Assembly: GCA_017886875.1 (NCBI GenBank)
Contig: JAGHIZ010000063.1
Coordinates: 1 to 64,000, forward strand
Direction of reading: 5' to 3'
DNA from: Butyricicoccus sp.
GTDB lineage: Bacteria > Bacillota > Clostridia > Oscillospirales > Butyricicoccaceae
Length of the DNA stretch: 64,000 bases
Shown here: positions 1 to 8,170 of the stretch, one piece after another
How positions within the stretch are numbered: the first letter of the stretch is position 1
How the letters are laid out: each line of letters starts with the position of its first letter
Program-made: the position numbers and the translations under genes
Notes under the pieces: model-generated
What the model was told of the DNA's origin: nothing
Databases searched by the model: none
Seen by the model: the letters and a program-made list of their open reading frames with translations, nothing else

Positions 1-45
1 CTCCAAAACCGCGTGCCGTGGGTTCGATCCCTACTGCCCCTGCCA
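1..45 (+). tRNA. tRNA-Trp (CCA), 3' part only
   Basis: The window opens inside the anticodon arm. The first bases hold a 7-nt loop CTCCAAA with anticodon CCA, followed by the variable region, a T-arm with GGTTCGATCC, the 3' acceptor strand and an encoded CCA at 43-45. The discriminator base is G. The 5' half lies outside the window. It is the first of three tRNAs that share one terminator, so probably one transcript. Confidence 0.9.
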
Positions 46-50
46 ATTTT

Positions 51-127
51 GGCCCAGTAGCTCAGTCGGTTAGAGCGCTAGCCTGTCACGCTAGAGGTCG
101 TGGGTTCGAGCCCCATCTGGGTCGCCA
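51..127 (+). tRNA. tRNA-Asp (GTC)
   Basis: A 77-nt cloverleaf. The acceptor arm GGCCCAG pairs with CTGGGTC, the D-arm holds AGCTCAGTCGGTTAGAGC, the anticodon loop CTGTCAC gives GTC, the T-loop is TTCGAGC, and CCA is encoded. It lies 5 nt after the Trp tRNA. Confidence 0.96.
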
Positions 128-143
128 CTTCAATTTTATATTC

Positions 144-219
144 GCTGTTATAGCTCAGCAGGCAGAGCACTTCCTTGGTAAGGAAGAGGTCGACAGTTCG
201 AATCTGTTTAACAGCTCCA
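144..219 (+). tRNA. tRNA-Thr (GGT)
   Basis: A 76-nt cloverleaf. Acceptor GCTGTTA pairs with TAACAGC, anticodon stem CTTCC/GGAAG encloses TTGGTAA (anticodon GGT), the T-loop is TTCGAAT and CCA is encoded. It is the last tRNA of the Trp-Asp-Thr cluster. Confidence 0.95.
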
Positions 220-227
220 TATAACTA

Positions 228-255
228 AACCAGTCCAATGAGGACTGGTTTTTTT
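228..255 (+). terminator. Intrinsic terminator of the tRNA cluster
   Basis: A 9-bp stem AACCAGTCC/GGACTGGTT with a 5-nt loop is followed directly by a run of T. Confidence 0.9.
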
Positions 256-274
256 GTGGTTATAAGTATAAAAA

Positions 275-317
275 TAACGCACTGATTAACGCACTGATTA
301 AAATATTCAGTGCGTTA
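275..317. repeat. Nested direct and inverted repeats between tRNA-Thr and the MATE gene
   Basis: TAACGCACTGAT occurs twice back to back (275-286, 287-298), and its inverse TCAGTGCGTTA sits at 307-317. Either left copy can pair with the right copy, so two alternative hairpins are possible. The position, just after the stop codon of the minus-strand MATE gene, fits a terminator of that gene, but the T-run on the minus side is poor. Confidence 0.6.
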
Positions 318-324
318 TTATGAT

Positions 325-1704
325 TTAATTGTTTTCTAGCTCTAGTGGACGTATTTCCTTGTGATATATGCGATTTATAAATAATGCTGATAAACAAGCA
401 CTTACAATTTCAGCAATAGGGAATGACCACCATACTGCATCAAGTCCGCCAATCTCACTTAATATATAAGCGGCAGGTAGTAAAACAAATAACTGTCTAA
501 GCACAGATACCAACAAACTAAAGATACCGTGTCCAAGTGCTTGGAAATATGAAGATGATATAATAGCAAATCCAGCTAGTAAAAAGCTTATGCTTATTAT
601 TCTAAGTGCTGGTACACCAAGTATAATCATATTTTCTGATGGATTAAACATACCTAAAAGCATAGTTGGTGCTATTTGAATTATTATAAATCCAATAAAC
701 ATAATAAGACATGCATACATAATAGCAAGTTTTAATACCTTTTTAATTCTATGAGGTTTTCTCGCACCATAGTTATATGCAATGATTGGTACCATACCAT
801 TGTTCATACCAAAGACAGGCATAAATACAAAACTTTGAAGCTTATAGTAAACACCAAATATAGCTGTAGCAGTTGAAGTAAATGAAATTAGAATTTTATT
901 CATACCAAAAACCATAATAGAGCCAATAGATACCATAATTATACTAGGTATACCAACCATATAAATTCTTTTAATAGTATCTAAATTTGGTTTAAAACCT
1001 TTTATATTTAGCTCAATTTCAGGGTTTTTTGCATGATTTATAAATACAGAAATAATAAGTGCTACAATCTGACCAGTTACAGTTGCAACAGCAGCACCAG
1101 CTACGCCCATTTTAGGGAATGGCCCAATACCAAAAATAAGAAGTGGGTCAAAAATAATATTGATAATAGCACCTGTGCCTTGAGTTATCATAGTATAGAA
1201 TGTTCTACCAGTTGATTGTAAAAGCCTTTCAAAGCAAATTTGACCAAACAAACCAAATGAACACACTAAACAAATAGTTAAATAAGCTGTTCCATCATCA
1301 ACAATAGCAGTTATATCTGTTTGTGAAAGATAAAATGTTCTTGCACCAAATATACCAATAAAAGCGAAAACAATAAAACTCATAAATGATAGAAATAATC
1401 CATTATTTGCAGCAAGTTTTACCTGTTTAAAATTCTTTTCTCCAAGGCTCTTAGATAATAATGCATTCATACCAACACAAGTACCTGTGGAAACTGCAAT
1501 CATTAAATTTTGCATTGGAAATGCAAGTGATACTGCATTTAGTGCATCTTCGCTTAGTTGAGAAACAAAGATACTATCTACAATATTATACAATGCTTGT
1601 ACAAGCATTGCTATCATTATAGGGATTGACATGTTTAAAAGTAGCTTATTTTCAGGCATTATCCCCATTTTATTTTCCTGAATTTCAGCTTTTGAGGTTT
1701 CCAT
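325..1704 (-). CDS. MATE family multidrug/metabolite efflux protein
   Basis: A 459-residue integral membrane protein of the MATE family, which exchanges Na+ or H+ for drugs, dyes or metabolites. The sequence shows about twelve hydrophobic segments in two halves, with the family-typical start (ENKLLLNMSIPIMIAMLV), a YNIVDSIFVSQL segment after it and a GTGAIINIIFDPLLIFG segment at mid-protein. The frame opens upstream at 1737, but ATG 1704 has AAAGGATAGG just before it, and the likely promoter (1746-1774) would start RNA near 1739, so 1704 is chosen. It is single and divergent from ddh. The substrate cannot be told from sequence. Confidence 0.9.
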   Translation of the reverse strand: METSKAEIQENKMGIMPENKLLLNMSIPIMIAMLVQALYNIVDSIFVSQLSEDALNAVSLAFPMQNLMIAVSTGTCVGMNALLSKSLGEKNFKQVKLAANNGLFLSFMSFIVFAFIGIFGARTFYLSQTDITAIVDDGTAYLTICLVCSFGLFGQICFERLLQSTGRTFYTMITQGTGAIINIIFDPLLIFGIGPFPKMGVAGAAVATVTGQIVALIISVFINHAKNPEIELNIKGFKPNLDTIKRIYMVGIPSIIMVSIGSIMVFGMNKILISFTSTATAIFGVYYKLQSFVFMPVFGMNNGMVPIIAYNYGARKPHRIKKVLKLAIMYACLIMFIGFIIIQIAPTMLLGMFNPSENMIILGVPALRIISISFLLAGFAIISSSYFQALGHGIFSLLVSVLRQLFVLLPAAYILSEIGGLDAVWWSFPIAEIVSACLSALFINRIYHKEIRPLELENN

Positions 1705-1745
1705 TTTTCCTATCCTTTCATATTTAATAATTAACATATAAGTTG

Positions 1746-1774
1746 ATTTTACTAGATTATAGTTGTATAGTCAA
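1746..1774 (-). promoter_or_regulatory. Sigma-A type promoter of the MATE gene
   Basis: On the minus strand TTGACT (1774-1769), 17 nt, TAAAAT (1751-1746). Transcription would start near 1739, which also argues against the far upstream start codon. Confidence 0.65.
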
Positions 1775-1832
1775 TAAAAAAGAAACACACATTTTTTTGC
1801 ACACTCTGTGGATAAGTCTTATTAATAAATGC

Positions 1833-1862
1833 TAGACAAAACAAGTAAAAAAGTGTTATAGT
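1833..1862 (+). promoter_or_regulatory. Promoter of ddh-guaD
   Basis: TAGACA (1833-1838), 18 nt, TATAGT (1857-1862), about 30 nt before the ddh start codon. Confidence 0.55.
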
Positions 1863-1898
1863 AAATTGAAAGTTTTATTTTAAAGGAGTTATATAACA

Positions 1899-2879
1899 AT
1901 GTCAATTCGTGTTGGTATTTTAGGTTATGGTAACCTTGGTAGAGGTGTTGAAGCATCTATTGCACAAAACCCAGATATGGAGTTAAAGGCAGTATTTACT
2001 CGTCGTAATCCAGAAACTTTAAAAATTGAAACCCAGTCTGCAAAGGTTTTACATATTGATGAAGCTAAGAACATGACAAATGATATTGATGTTCTTATTA
2101 TATGCGGTGGTAGTGCTACTGACCTGCCAGAGCAAACTCCAGAGTTTGTTTCAATGTTTAATGTAATTGATAGTTTTGATACTCATGCAAATATCCCTAC
2201 ACATTTTGCTAATGTTGATAAAGCAGCTAAAGAGGCTGGTAAAATCGGTATTATCTCTTGCGGTTGGGACCCAGGTATGTTTTCATTAAATCGCTTGTAT
2301 GCAGGCTGTATACTGCCACAAGGTACAGATTATACTTTCTGGGGACGTGGTGTTAGCCAAGGTCACTCAGACGCTGTAAGACGTATTGAGGGCGTTTTAG
2401 ATGCTCGACAGTATACTATTCCAGTTGAGGCTGCTTTAGAGGCTGTTCGTGCAGGTGAGAACCCAGAACTTACAACTCGCCAAAAGCATACACGTGAAGT
2501 TTTTGTTGTAGCGGCAGAAGGTGCAGACACTGCAAAGATTGAAAAAGAAATCAAGGAAATGCCTAACTATTTCTCAGATTATGATACCACTATACATTTT
2601 ATTGATGCAGAAACTATGAAAAAAGAACATGCAGGTTTACCTCATGGCGGTTTTGTAATTCGCACAGGTGAAACTAAAAATGGTAATAAGCATTTAATTG
2701 AGTACCGTTTACAGCTTGATTCTAACCCAGAATTTACTGGTTCTGTGCTTGTAGCTTATGCTCGTGCAGCTTATAAAATGGCTCAAGAAGGTATGAGTGG
2801 TGCAAAAACTGTATTTGATGTTGCACCAGCTTATTTATCTGCATTATCTGGAGAAGAGTTAAGAGCTCATATGCTGTAA
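1899..2879 (+). CDS. ddh: meso-diaminopimelate dehydrogenase
   Basis: This enzyme makes meso-2,6-diaminopimelate from tetrahydrodipicolinate, ammonia and NADPH in one step, bypassing the acylated branch of lysine and peptidoglycan-precursor synthesis. The 326-residue protein has the normal family length. It starts with a Rossmann fold (GYGNLG, residues 9-14), and the central stretch CGWDPGMFSLNR and the downstream FWGRGVSQGHSDAVRR are hallmark segments of the family. RBS AAAGGAG lies 10 nt before ATG. Four bases separate it from the guanine deaminase gene, so the two are probably co-transcribed. The pairing has no obvious metabolic reason. Confidence 0.95.
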   Translation: MSIRVGILGYGNLGRGVEASIAQNPDMELKAVFTRRNPETLKIETQSAKVLHIDEAKNMTNDIDVLIICGGSATDLPEQTPEFVSMFNVIDSFDTHANIPTHFANVDKAAKEAGKIGIISCGWDPGMFSLNRLYAGCILPQGTDYTFWGRGVSQGHSDAVRRIEGVLDARQYTIPVEAALEAVRAGENPELTTRQKHTREVFVVAAEGADTAKIEKEIKEMPNYFSDYDTTIHFIDAETMKKEHAGLPHGGFVIRTGETKNGNKHLIEYRLQLDSNPEFTGSVLVAYARAAYKMAQEGMSGAKTVFDVAPAYLSALSGEELRAHML

Positions 2880-2883
2880 TAAT

Positions 2884-4128
2884 ATGAATTTTATAATAAA
2901 AAGTAATTTTATAACAAGTGAAAGCAAAAACAGCTTAAAAACATATGAAAATCATTACCTTGTATGTGAAAATGGTGTTATAAGCGGTGTTTTTAGAGCT
3001 TTGCCAGAGCAATATAAAAATCTTGATATTATAGATTATAAAGATAAAATTATAATCTCAGGTATGACAGATTTACATATACATGCACCACAATATGCTT
3101 TTAGAGGCTTGGGCATGGATTTGGAGCTTATAGACTGGCTTAATACATATACATTTCCTGAGGAAAGTAAGTACAATGATTTAGAATATGCTGAAAAAGC
3201 ATATAATTCATTTGTAAAGGCATTAAAAAATAGCAGTAGTACAAGAGCATGTATTTTTGCTACAGTGCATAATGATGCTACAGCTATGCTTATGGATATG
3301 CTAGATAAATCGGGGCTTATAACGCTTGTGGGTAAGGTTAATATGAACCGTAATTGCCCTGAAAGCCTTTGTGAGAAAGACACATATATTGATAACACTA
3401 AATCATGGCTTGAAAGTGTGAGTGGTTTAAAAAACTGTAAGCCAATATTAACCCCAAGATTTACACCGTCCTGTACAGATTATTTGATGCAAATACTAGG
3501 TGAAATTAGAAATAATTTACCAGTACAAACTCATTTAAGTGAAAATTTAAGCGAGATTGAATGGGTAAAAAGTTTATGCCCTGAGGCTGAAAATTATGCT
3601 GATACTTATTATAGAGCTAATTTAATGGGTAATAACAGCATATTTGCCCATTGTGTGTATTGTACACCAAAAGAAATAGAGCTTTTAAAACAAACAAAAA
3701 GCTACATTGCACATTGTCCTCAATCTAATATGAACCTTGCAAGCGGAATTGCACCTGTAAGATATTATTTGGATAATGATTTAAATATAGGTTTAGGCAC
3801 TGATATAGCGGGTGGTGCAAATATATCAATGTTTAGAGCTATAACAGATGCTATTGGCATGAGTAAGTTATATATGCGTCTTATTGATGAAAGTGCAAAG
3901 CCTTTGTCATTTGCAGAAGGCTTTTATCTTGCAACAGTAGGTTCTGGCAGCTTTTTTGGCAAAGTCGGAAAACTTGAAAAAGGATATGCATTTGATGCAC
4001 TTGTGCTTGATGATAGTGAGCTTGATAATATAAATAAGCTTAAACTTACAGATAGACTTGAAAGAATATCATATTATTTAGAAGATAGAGCAATATATGC
4101 AAAATATGTAAATGGAATAAAAATATAA
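2884..4128 (+). CDS. guaD: Guanine deaminase (amidohydrolase superfamily)
   Basis: Hydrolyses guanine to xanthine and ammonia (purine salvage/catabolism), in the cytoplasm with one zinc ion. The 414-residue protein carries the amidohydrolase metal set: HIH at about residues 65-67, QTHLSE near 217, HCVY near 257 and GTDIAGG near 308. The PQY after the first histidine pair and HCPQSNMNLASG are typical for guanine deaminases rather than cytosine or dihydroorotate enzymes. There is no good Shine-Dalgarno sequence at ATG 2884; it lies 4 nt after the ddh stop, so translational coupling is likely. Another aminohydrolase specificity is possible but less likely. Confidence 0.85.
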   Translation: MNFIIKSNFITSESKNSLKTYENHYLVCENGVISGVFRALPEQYKNLDIIDYKDKIIISGMTDLHIHAPQYAFRGLGMDLELIDWLNTYTFPEESKYNDLEYAEKAYNSFVKALKNSSSTRACIFATVHNDATAMLMDMLDKSGLITLVGKVNMNRNCPESLCEKDTYIDNTKSWLESVSGLKNCKPILTPRFTPSCTDYLMQILGEIRNNLPVQTHLSENLSEIEWVKSLCPEAENYADTYYRANLMGNNSIFAHCVYCTPKEIELLKQTKSYIAHCPQSNMNLASGIAPVRYYLDNDLNIGLGTDIAGGANISMFRAITDAIGMSKLYMRLIDESAKPLSFAEGFYLATVGSGSFFGKVGKLEKGYAFDALVLDDSELDNINKLKLTDRLERISYYLEDRAIYAKYVNGIKI

Positions 4129-4167
4129 AAAATAATCGGGCTGTATTTCAAGCAGTCCGATTATTTT
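4129..4167. terminator. Bidirectional intrinsic terminator
   Basis: A 15-bp stem (4129-4143 with 4153-4167) begins with AAAATAATCGG and ends with the matching T-rich arm. It lies between the converging guaD and GGDEF genes and overlaps the last codon of the latter. Confidence 0.9.
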
Positions 4168-5392
4168 AATTTCGTACAATATTTGGATTTTGTTTTTTAT
4201 GTTCGGCTTTCATTTTATACATACAATTATCAGCTTGTTCAAATCTCTGTGATATTGAAAGCTCACTGTCAGGAGATATACCATAACTTATATTCATTGG
4301 AAACTCAGAATTATCATTTAGCTTATTAACCTCATTGTGTATGTATTGCATACGAACATATACATCATAAGTCGACATTTCAACGAAAATTATCACAAAT
4401 TCATCGCCGCCATATCTAAATACAACATCTTTACTATTGCGGCAATTATTTTTTAATAAATTTGCAATAGATTTTAAATATATGTCTCCATATTGATGCC
4501 CTAAATTATCATTTACATATTTAAGCCCATCAAGGTCAACAATACACAAACAGAAATTTATATTATTTTCTATTAGATTATTTATTGCATTATCACCTGC
4601 ACGACGGTTTAACACTGAAGTTAAAGCGTCATAATCATTTGCTTCTTTAAGATTTTCCTCTTGCTCCTTATAATCATGTAATATGCGTCTTAAAGTTATA
4701 TTTTGGTCATCAAGATAATAAAGATAGCTAAAACGCACAGCATATTTTATAGACCATAGAAACCCAAAAGATATGTAGATACAGGAAAGAAAACTTAAAA
4801 GTTTGATAGATATATTATTTTTATCATTCATATAAAAGAAAGTTTGCAACAAGAGATAAGCCATAAGAATAGACATAGTAAATAAAAGAGAATTTAGGTG
4901 TTTAGGGGCTTGAAGTATATGTCTAAGCGGCTTAATTTTTTTATCTCTTGAATGATATATTGATATTACAAAGCAAGTTAAAAAGCTTAAAAAAGCAGGT
5001 ATTATAATTAATTTATATTCAACATTATCAATTAAATTTAAAGGTATATTTAAAATGATTGCAACTAAAGCTCTGTAGAAAAGATTGGCATTTAAACCAC
5101 ACAAGCTTGCTTGTAATGAAAGAAAGTATGCGGCAGATAATTTAGCTTTTAATATGAAAAATGTCTGTATAAATGCAATAAAAATAAATATTATCCAGTT
5201 CATAACAAGGTTTAGATTTAAAAGACCACAAACCGTAAAACATGAAAAATTCATTAAAGAAAATATAAATGCATATTTAAATCTTTTATTATCTAATGGT
5301 CTATTTAAAAATGCAAAAGAGAATGTTGTGAAACCATAACAAAAAGCAAATGTGCTAATTGCATATGCTATTGCAGAAATTATATTTATCAT
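4166..5392 (-). CDS. Membrane-bound GGDEF diguanylate cyclase, lacking a canonical I-site
   Basis: A 408-residue protein with about seven hydrophobic segments in residues 1-215 and a GGDEF domain from about 245. It should make the second messenger c-di-GMP from two GTP. The active motif GGDEF is intact at about 327-331, and the substrate-binding stretch LDGLKYVNDNLGHQYGD is complete. Where most cyclases have the RxxD product-inhibition site five residues before GGDEF, this protein has NSKD (arginine replaced). The start ATG overlaps the stop of the upstream GGDEF gene by 4 nt (ATGA), so the two are translated together. The membrane part belongs to no sensor family I recognise. Confidence 0.88.
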   Translation of the reverse strand: MINIISAIAYAISTFAFCYGFTTFSFAFLNRPLDNKRFKYAFIFSLMNFSCFTVCGLLNLNLVMNWIIFIFIAFIQTFFILKAKLSAAYFLSLQASLCGLNANLFYRALVAIILNIPLNLIDNVEYKLIIIPAFLSFLTCFVISIYHSRDKKIKPLRHILQAPKHLNSLLFTMSILMAYLLLQTFFYMNDKNNISIKLLSFLSCIYISFGFLWSIKYAVRFSYLYYLDDQNITLRRILHDYKEQEENLKEANDYDALTSVLNRRAGDNAINNLIENNINFCLCIVDLDGLKYVNDNLGHQYGDIYLKSIANLLKNNCRNSKDVVFRYGGDEFVIIFVEMSTYDVYVRMQYIHNEVNKLNDNSEFPMNISYGISPDSELSISQRFEQADNCMYKMKAEHKKQNPNIVRN

Positions 5393-6579
5393 GATGTTTC
5401 ATTTCGCCTCTTTTCCATTTTTTCTTTATACATACGTTCATCAGCCATGGAAATAAGAGCATCAAGTGTTAAAGCTTCATTGGAATCGGCTATACCTGCA
5501 CTAAAAGAAAAGTTACTATTGTATTTTTTTATATTTTCTCTTATTGTAGCAAGGCGTTCAGCTGCATTTGAACGAGTACAGTTAGGCATTATTATTACAA
5601 ATTCATCACCGCCAAAACGGGATAAAACATCGTCACTTCTTAAATTTTGACGCACTGCTTTTACAAATTCACATAAATAATTATCGCCTGTTTTATGACC
5701 AAAATTATCGTTTATATATTTTAATTTATTTAAATCAATATATATAAGTGAAAAAAGAGCTTGATAATCTAAAAGTCTTGTAGCTTCTTGTATTAAATAA
5801 AGTCGTGAATTAGCTTTTGTTAGTGCATCAAAATGAGCATTGGCTTTAAGCTGTTTTATACGATTATCAGCTTGATTTAGTGATGAATTTAATGTAGAAA
5901 ATGAAACCTCAGCATGTTCTACTTGGAAAATCATAGATAAATTTATAATATAACTGGTCATAAGCAAAAGAGAAATAATGCTTGAAAATATAATATAAGA
6001 AACAGGTACTTTAGCTGATGTTTTCATGCTAAAAATAATGCTTTGAATGATAATATTAGCTGTGCTTAAATGTAAAAATTTATAAAAGTATCTAAAATCT
6101 TTTTTTTGCTCTTGATGTAAGACAAAGTGGAAACTTTCATCTATAGTAAGAAGTACAAATTTCATTACAATAAATAAAATCATAGCAATGGTAGTACATC
6201 TTAACATAGTATAAGGATTTTCAATTATTTCATTAAAAGTATATGTTGTTATAATAGATATCGAACCAATCACACAAAAATGAAGACTAGCAAAAACTAT
6301 AAATCTAATTTTAGCATAATCGGTTATTTTATGGTATTCAGTTGGTAATAATTGCTCTTGTAGTAAACAGGTTGCAAGCCATGATAAATAAAAAAAGGTA
6401 AGAGGAAGCCATGGCAAAAATAAAGCAATACAAGGGACAAGAGTTATAAAAAAATATGGTATAATATATGCGGAGACAGATTTATTTTTTTTGATATTCA
6501 AAAAAAGATTTGAACGCATACCACTTTCAGCTATAAATAAAAAATTGGTGAATATGTATAATAAATAGTTAAAAATCAT
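5389..6579 (-). CDS. Membrane-bound GGDEF diguanylate cyclase with I-site
   Basis: A 396-residue protein built like its downstream neighbour: six to seven hydrophobic segments (about 1-225), a short linker helix, then a GGDEF domain. It has LNKLKYINDNFGHKTGD, an intact GGDEF near residue 323-327, and RSDD five residues before it, the RxxD inhibitory site. The frame opens at 6639, but ATG 6579 is preceded by GGAGGTGTTAT, so 6579 is chosen. It is first of a two-gene operon with a 4-nt overlap. No EAL or HD-GYP phosphodiesterase is in the window. Confidence 0.88.
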   Translation of the reverse strand: MIFNYLLYIFTNFLFIAESGMRSNLFLNIKKNKSVSAYIIPYFFITLVPCIALFLPWLPLTFFYLSWLATCLLQEQLLPTEYHKITDYAKIRFIVFASLHFCVIGSISIITTYTFNEIIENPYTMLRCTTIAMILFIVMKFVLLTIDESFHFVLHQEQKKDFRYFYKFLHLSTANIIIQSIIFSMKTSAKVPVSYIIFSSIISLLLMTSYIINLSMIFQVEHAEVSFSTLNSSLNQADNRIKQLKANAHFDALTKANSRLYLIQEATRLLDYQALFSLIYIDLNKLKYINDNFGHKTGDNYLCEFVKAVRQNLRSDDVLSRFGGDEFVIIMPNCTRSNAAERLATIRENIKKYNSNFSFSAGIADSNEALTLDALISMADERMYKEKMEKRRNETS

Positions 6580-6673
6580 ATAACACCTCCACAAAGAGCA
6601 TATATAATTATATATGATTATATCAAATAAATTACACAAAGTATATAGGACAAAATAAAATTTAAAAAAAGTA

Positions 6674-6702
6674 TTGACAAATAAATGGTTATATGCTATT
6701 AT
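6674..6702 (+). promoter_or_regulatory. Promoter of the initiator tRNA
   Basis: Consensus TTGACA (6674-6679), 17 nt, TATTAT (6697-6702), about 30 nt before the tRNA. Confidence 0.8.
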
Positions 6703-6733
6703 AATTTAGCACTGTTAAATAGTGCTTGTATAT

Positions 6734-6809
<76 letters not shown>

Positions 6810-6811
6810 TT

Positions 6812-6844
6812 AAAAAGACCGTATTCTTTGAATACGGTCTTTTT
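6812..6844 (+). terminator. Terminator of tRNA-fMet
   Basis: A 15-bp stem with a TTT loop, arm AAAAAGACCGTATTC, ending in TTTTT. Confidence 0.92.
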
Positions 6845-6858
6845 CTTATAACTAAACC

Positions 6859-6887
6859 TTGCATACAGCTTAATAATTATGTATACT
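6859..6887 (+). promoter_or_regulatory. Promoter of the LacI-family regulator
   Basis: TTGCAT (6859-6864), 17 nt, TATACT (6882-6887). Confidence 0.65.
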
Positions 6888-6900
6888 GAAAATAATATAA

Positions 6901-6914
6901 CGGTTTTGCTCAAG
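6901..6914 (-). promoter_or_regulatory. Candidate operator of the gal regulator (copy 1)
   Basis: CGGTTTTGCTCAAG on the plus strand; its reverse complement CTTGAGCAAAACCG matches the motif before galK (8117-8130) at 13 of 14 positions. It lies just downstream of the -10 box, where a bound repressor would block transcription, which suggests autoregulation. Confidence 0.55.
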
Positions 6915-6939
6915 TATAAAAAAATAGAGGTTTCACAAA

Positions 6940-7956
6940 ATGGCAACGCTCAAGGAATTATCTGAATATACAGGTTTTTCAATAACTACTATCTCACGAG
7001 TGCTTAATAATGACCCTACAATGAATGTAAGTGATGCAACTCGAAGTAAAATTTTACAAGCAGCGGGGGAGCTGCAATATAAAAAACCTAATATTAAACC
7101 ACGTGTTATTAAAGAAAACAATATGTGTTTTGCAGTTGCAGAAATGCTTTCTCCTGCTGAACAGCTTGAAGACCCATATTATTTATATCTTAAAAATCAT
7201 GCTGCTCAACGTATGCAAGATATGGGTTGTGTTATGGTACAAACAATATTTTCAGATTTAAAATATGAAATTATGGGCACAGAAAAAATAAATGGTGTGC
7301 TTGCAATAGGCATATTTTCTGAAACACAAATAGAAGCACTACAAACACTAAGTAAAAATATCGTTTTTCTTGATTCTTCACCAGATGAATTAAAATTTGA
7401 CTCGGTTGTATTAAATTATCGTTTAGGTGTTGAACAAGCAGTAGATGCTCTTATATCTGCAGGACATACAAAAATAGGGTTTATAGGTCCAGACCGTAAG
7501 CTTGACCAGCGTAAACGTCCAGCACCAGAAGTAAGAAGACAGTATTTTATTGATTATATGAAAGCTAAAGGGCTATTTAATGAGGATTTGCTTTTAGAAG
7601 CTAAAATGACTGCTAAAGAAGCACATGATAGAGTGACAAAGCATTTAAAATCAGATAAGGAAATGCCAACAGCTATTATTACTGCAAATGAAGAAGCGGC
7701 TTTTGGTGCTATGAGAGCTTTTCGTGAGGCAGGTATAAAAGTGCCTAAAGATATATCAATTATAAGCTTTAATGATACACCGCTTTCACAGCTTACTGAG
7801 CCGCCGCTTACAAGTATAAGCACACATGTAGAAGCAATGAGCCAAACAGCGGTTGATTTACTTATTATGCGTGCAAAAGAACAAGAAAGAACCATACCAC
7901 TTAAAATAGTTGTGCCATCTAGTTTGGTTGAACGTGAAAGTGTTAGTAAAATATAA
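6940..7956 (+). CDS. LacI-family transcriptional regulator, probably of the gal operon
   Basis: A 338-residue regulator. Residues 1-52 form a LacI-type helix-turn-helix and hinge (TLKELSEYTGFSITTISRVLNN), followed by a periplasmic-binding-protein-like effector domain (about 60-335) with the family motifs LVERES at the end and GFIGPD in the middle. It lies directly before galK-galE-galT, in the same direction but separated by a terminator and a new promoter. A shared motif near both promoters suggests that it represses itself and the gal genes, with a galactose-pathway sugar as the likely inducer. Effector and sign of control are inferred from context. An AGAGG lies about 12 nt before ATG. Confidence 0.85.
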   Translation: MATLKELSEYTGFSITTISRVLNNDPTMNVSDATRSKILQAAGELQYKKPNIKPRVIKENNMCFAVAEMLSPAEQLEDPYYLYLKNHAAQRMQDMGCVMVQTIFSDLKYEIMGTEKINGVLAIGIFSETQIEALQTLSKNIVFLDSSPDELKFDSVVLNYRLGVEQAVDALISAGHTKIGFIGPDRKLDQRKRPAPEVRRQYFIDYMKAKGLFNEDLLLEAKMTAKEAHDRVTKHLKSDKEMPTAIITANEEAAFGAMRAFREAGIKVPKDISIISFNDTPLSQLTEPPLTSISTHVEAMSQTAVDLLIMRAKEQERTIPLKIVVPSSLVERESVSKI

Positions 7957-7969
7957 TAGAATTACAGTA

Positions 7970-8007
7970 AAATGCATTTGCTTTATTTTTAGCAGATGCA
8001 TTTTTTT
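7970..8007 (+). terminator. Terminator of the LacI-family regulator gene
   Basis: A 13-bp stem (7970-7982 with 7991-8003), loop of 8 nt, followed by seven T. It separates the regulator from the gal operon. Confidence 0.9.
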
Positions 8008-8084
8008 ATGCCTAAAAAGCGAAAAAATAGTTGATATGCATAAAAAACAAACTTATTTTTTGTTAATGATTTTAGTGAAAACTA

Positions 8085-8113
8085 TTGCAGTTTTACTAAA
8101 AAGGTGGTATGCT
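8085..8113 (+). promoter_or_regulatory. Promoter of galKET
   Basis: TTGCAG (8085-8090), 17 nt, TATGCT (8108-8113). Confidence 0.65.
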
Positions 8114-8116
8114 TTC

Positions 8117-8130
8117 CTTGAGCAAACCCG
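8117..8130 (+). promoter_or_regulatory. Candidate operator of the gal regulator (copy 2)
   Basis: CTTGAGCAAACCCG begins 4 nt after the -10 box of the galK promoter, so it covers the start of transcription. It is the inverse of the site before the regulator gene, with one mismatch. It contains a TTGNNCAA core, a short dyad. Confidence 0.55.
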
Positions 8131-8170
8131 ATAGCATCAATTAAAAATTTTTTATGGGAGAGATAAAATT

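Noticed and set aside
18..224. A 68-codon plus-strand frame at the window start
   Set aside because: It runs across tRNA-Asp and tRNA-Thr; the structures of the RNAs explain the sequence fully.
5085..5339. Plus-strand frame inside the first GGDEF gene
   Set aside because: Antisense to conserved membrane segments; no start signal.
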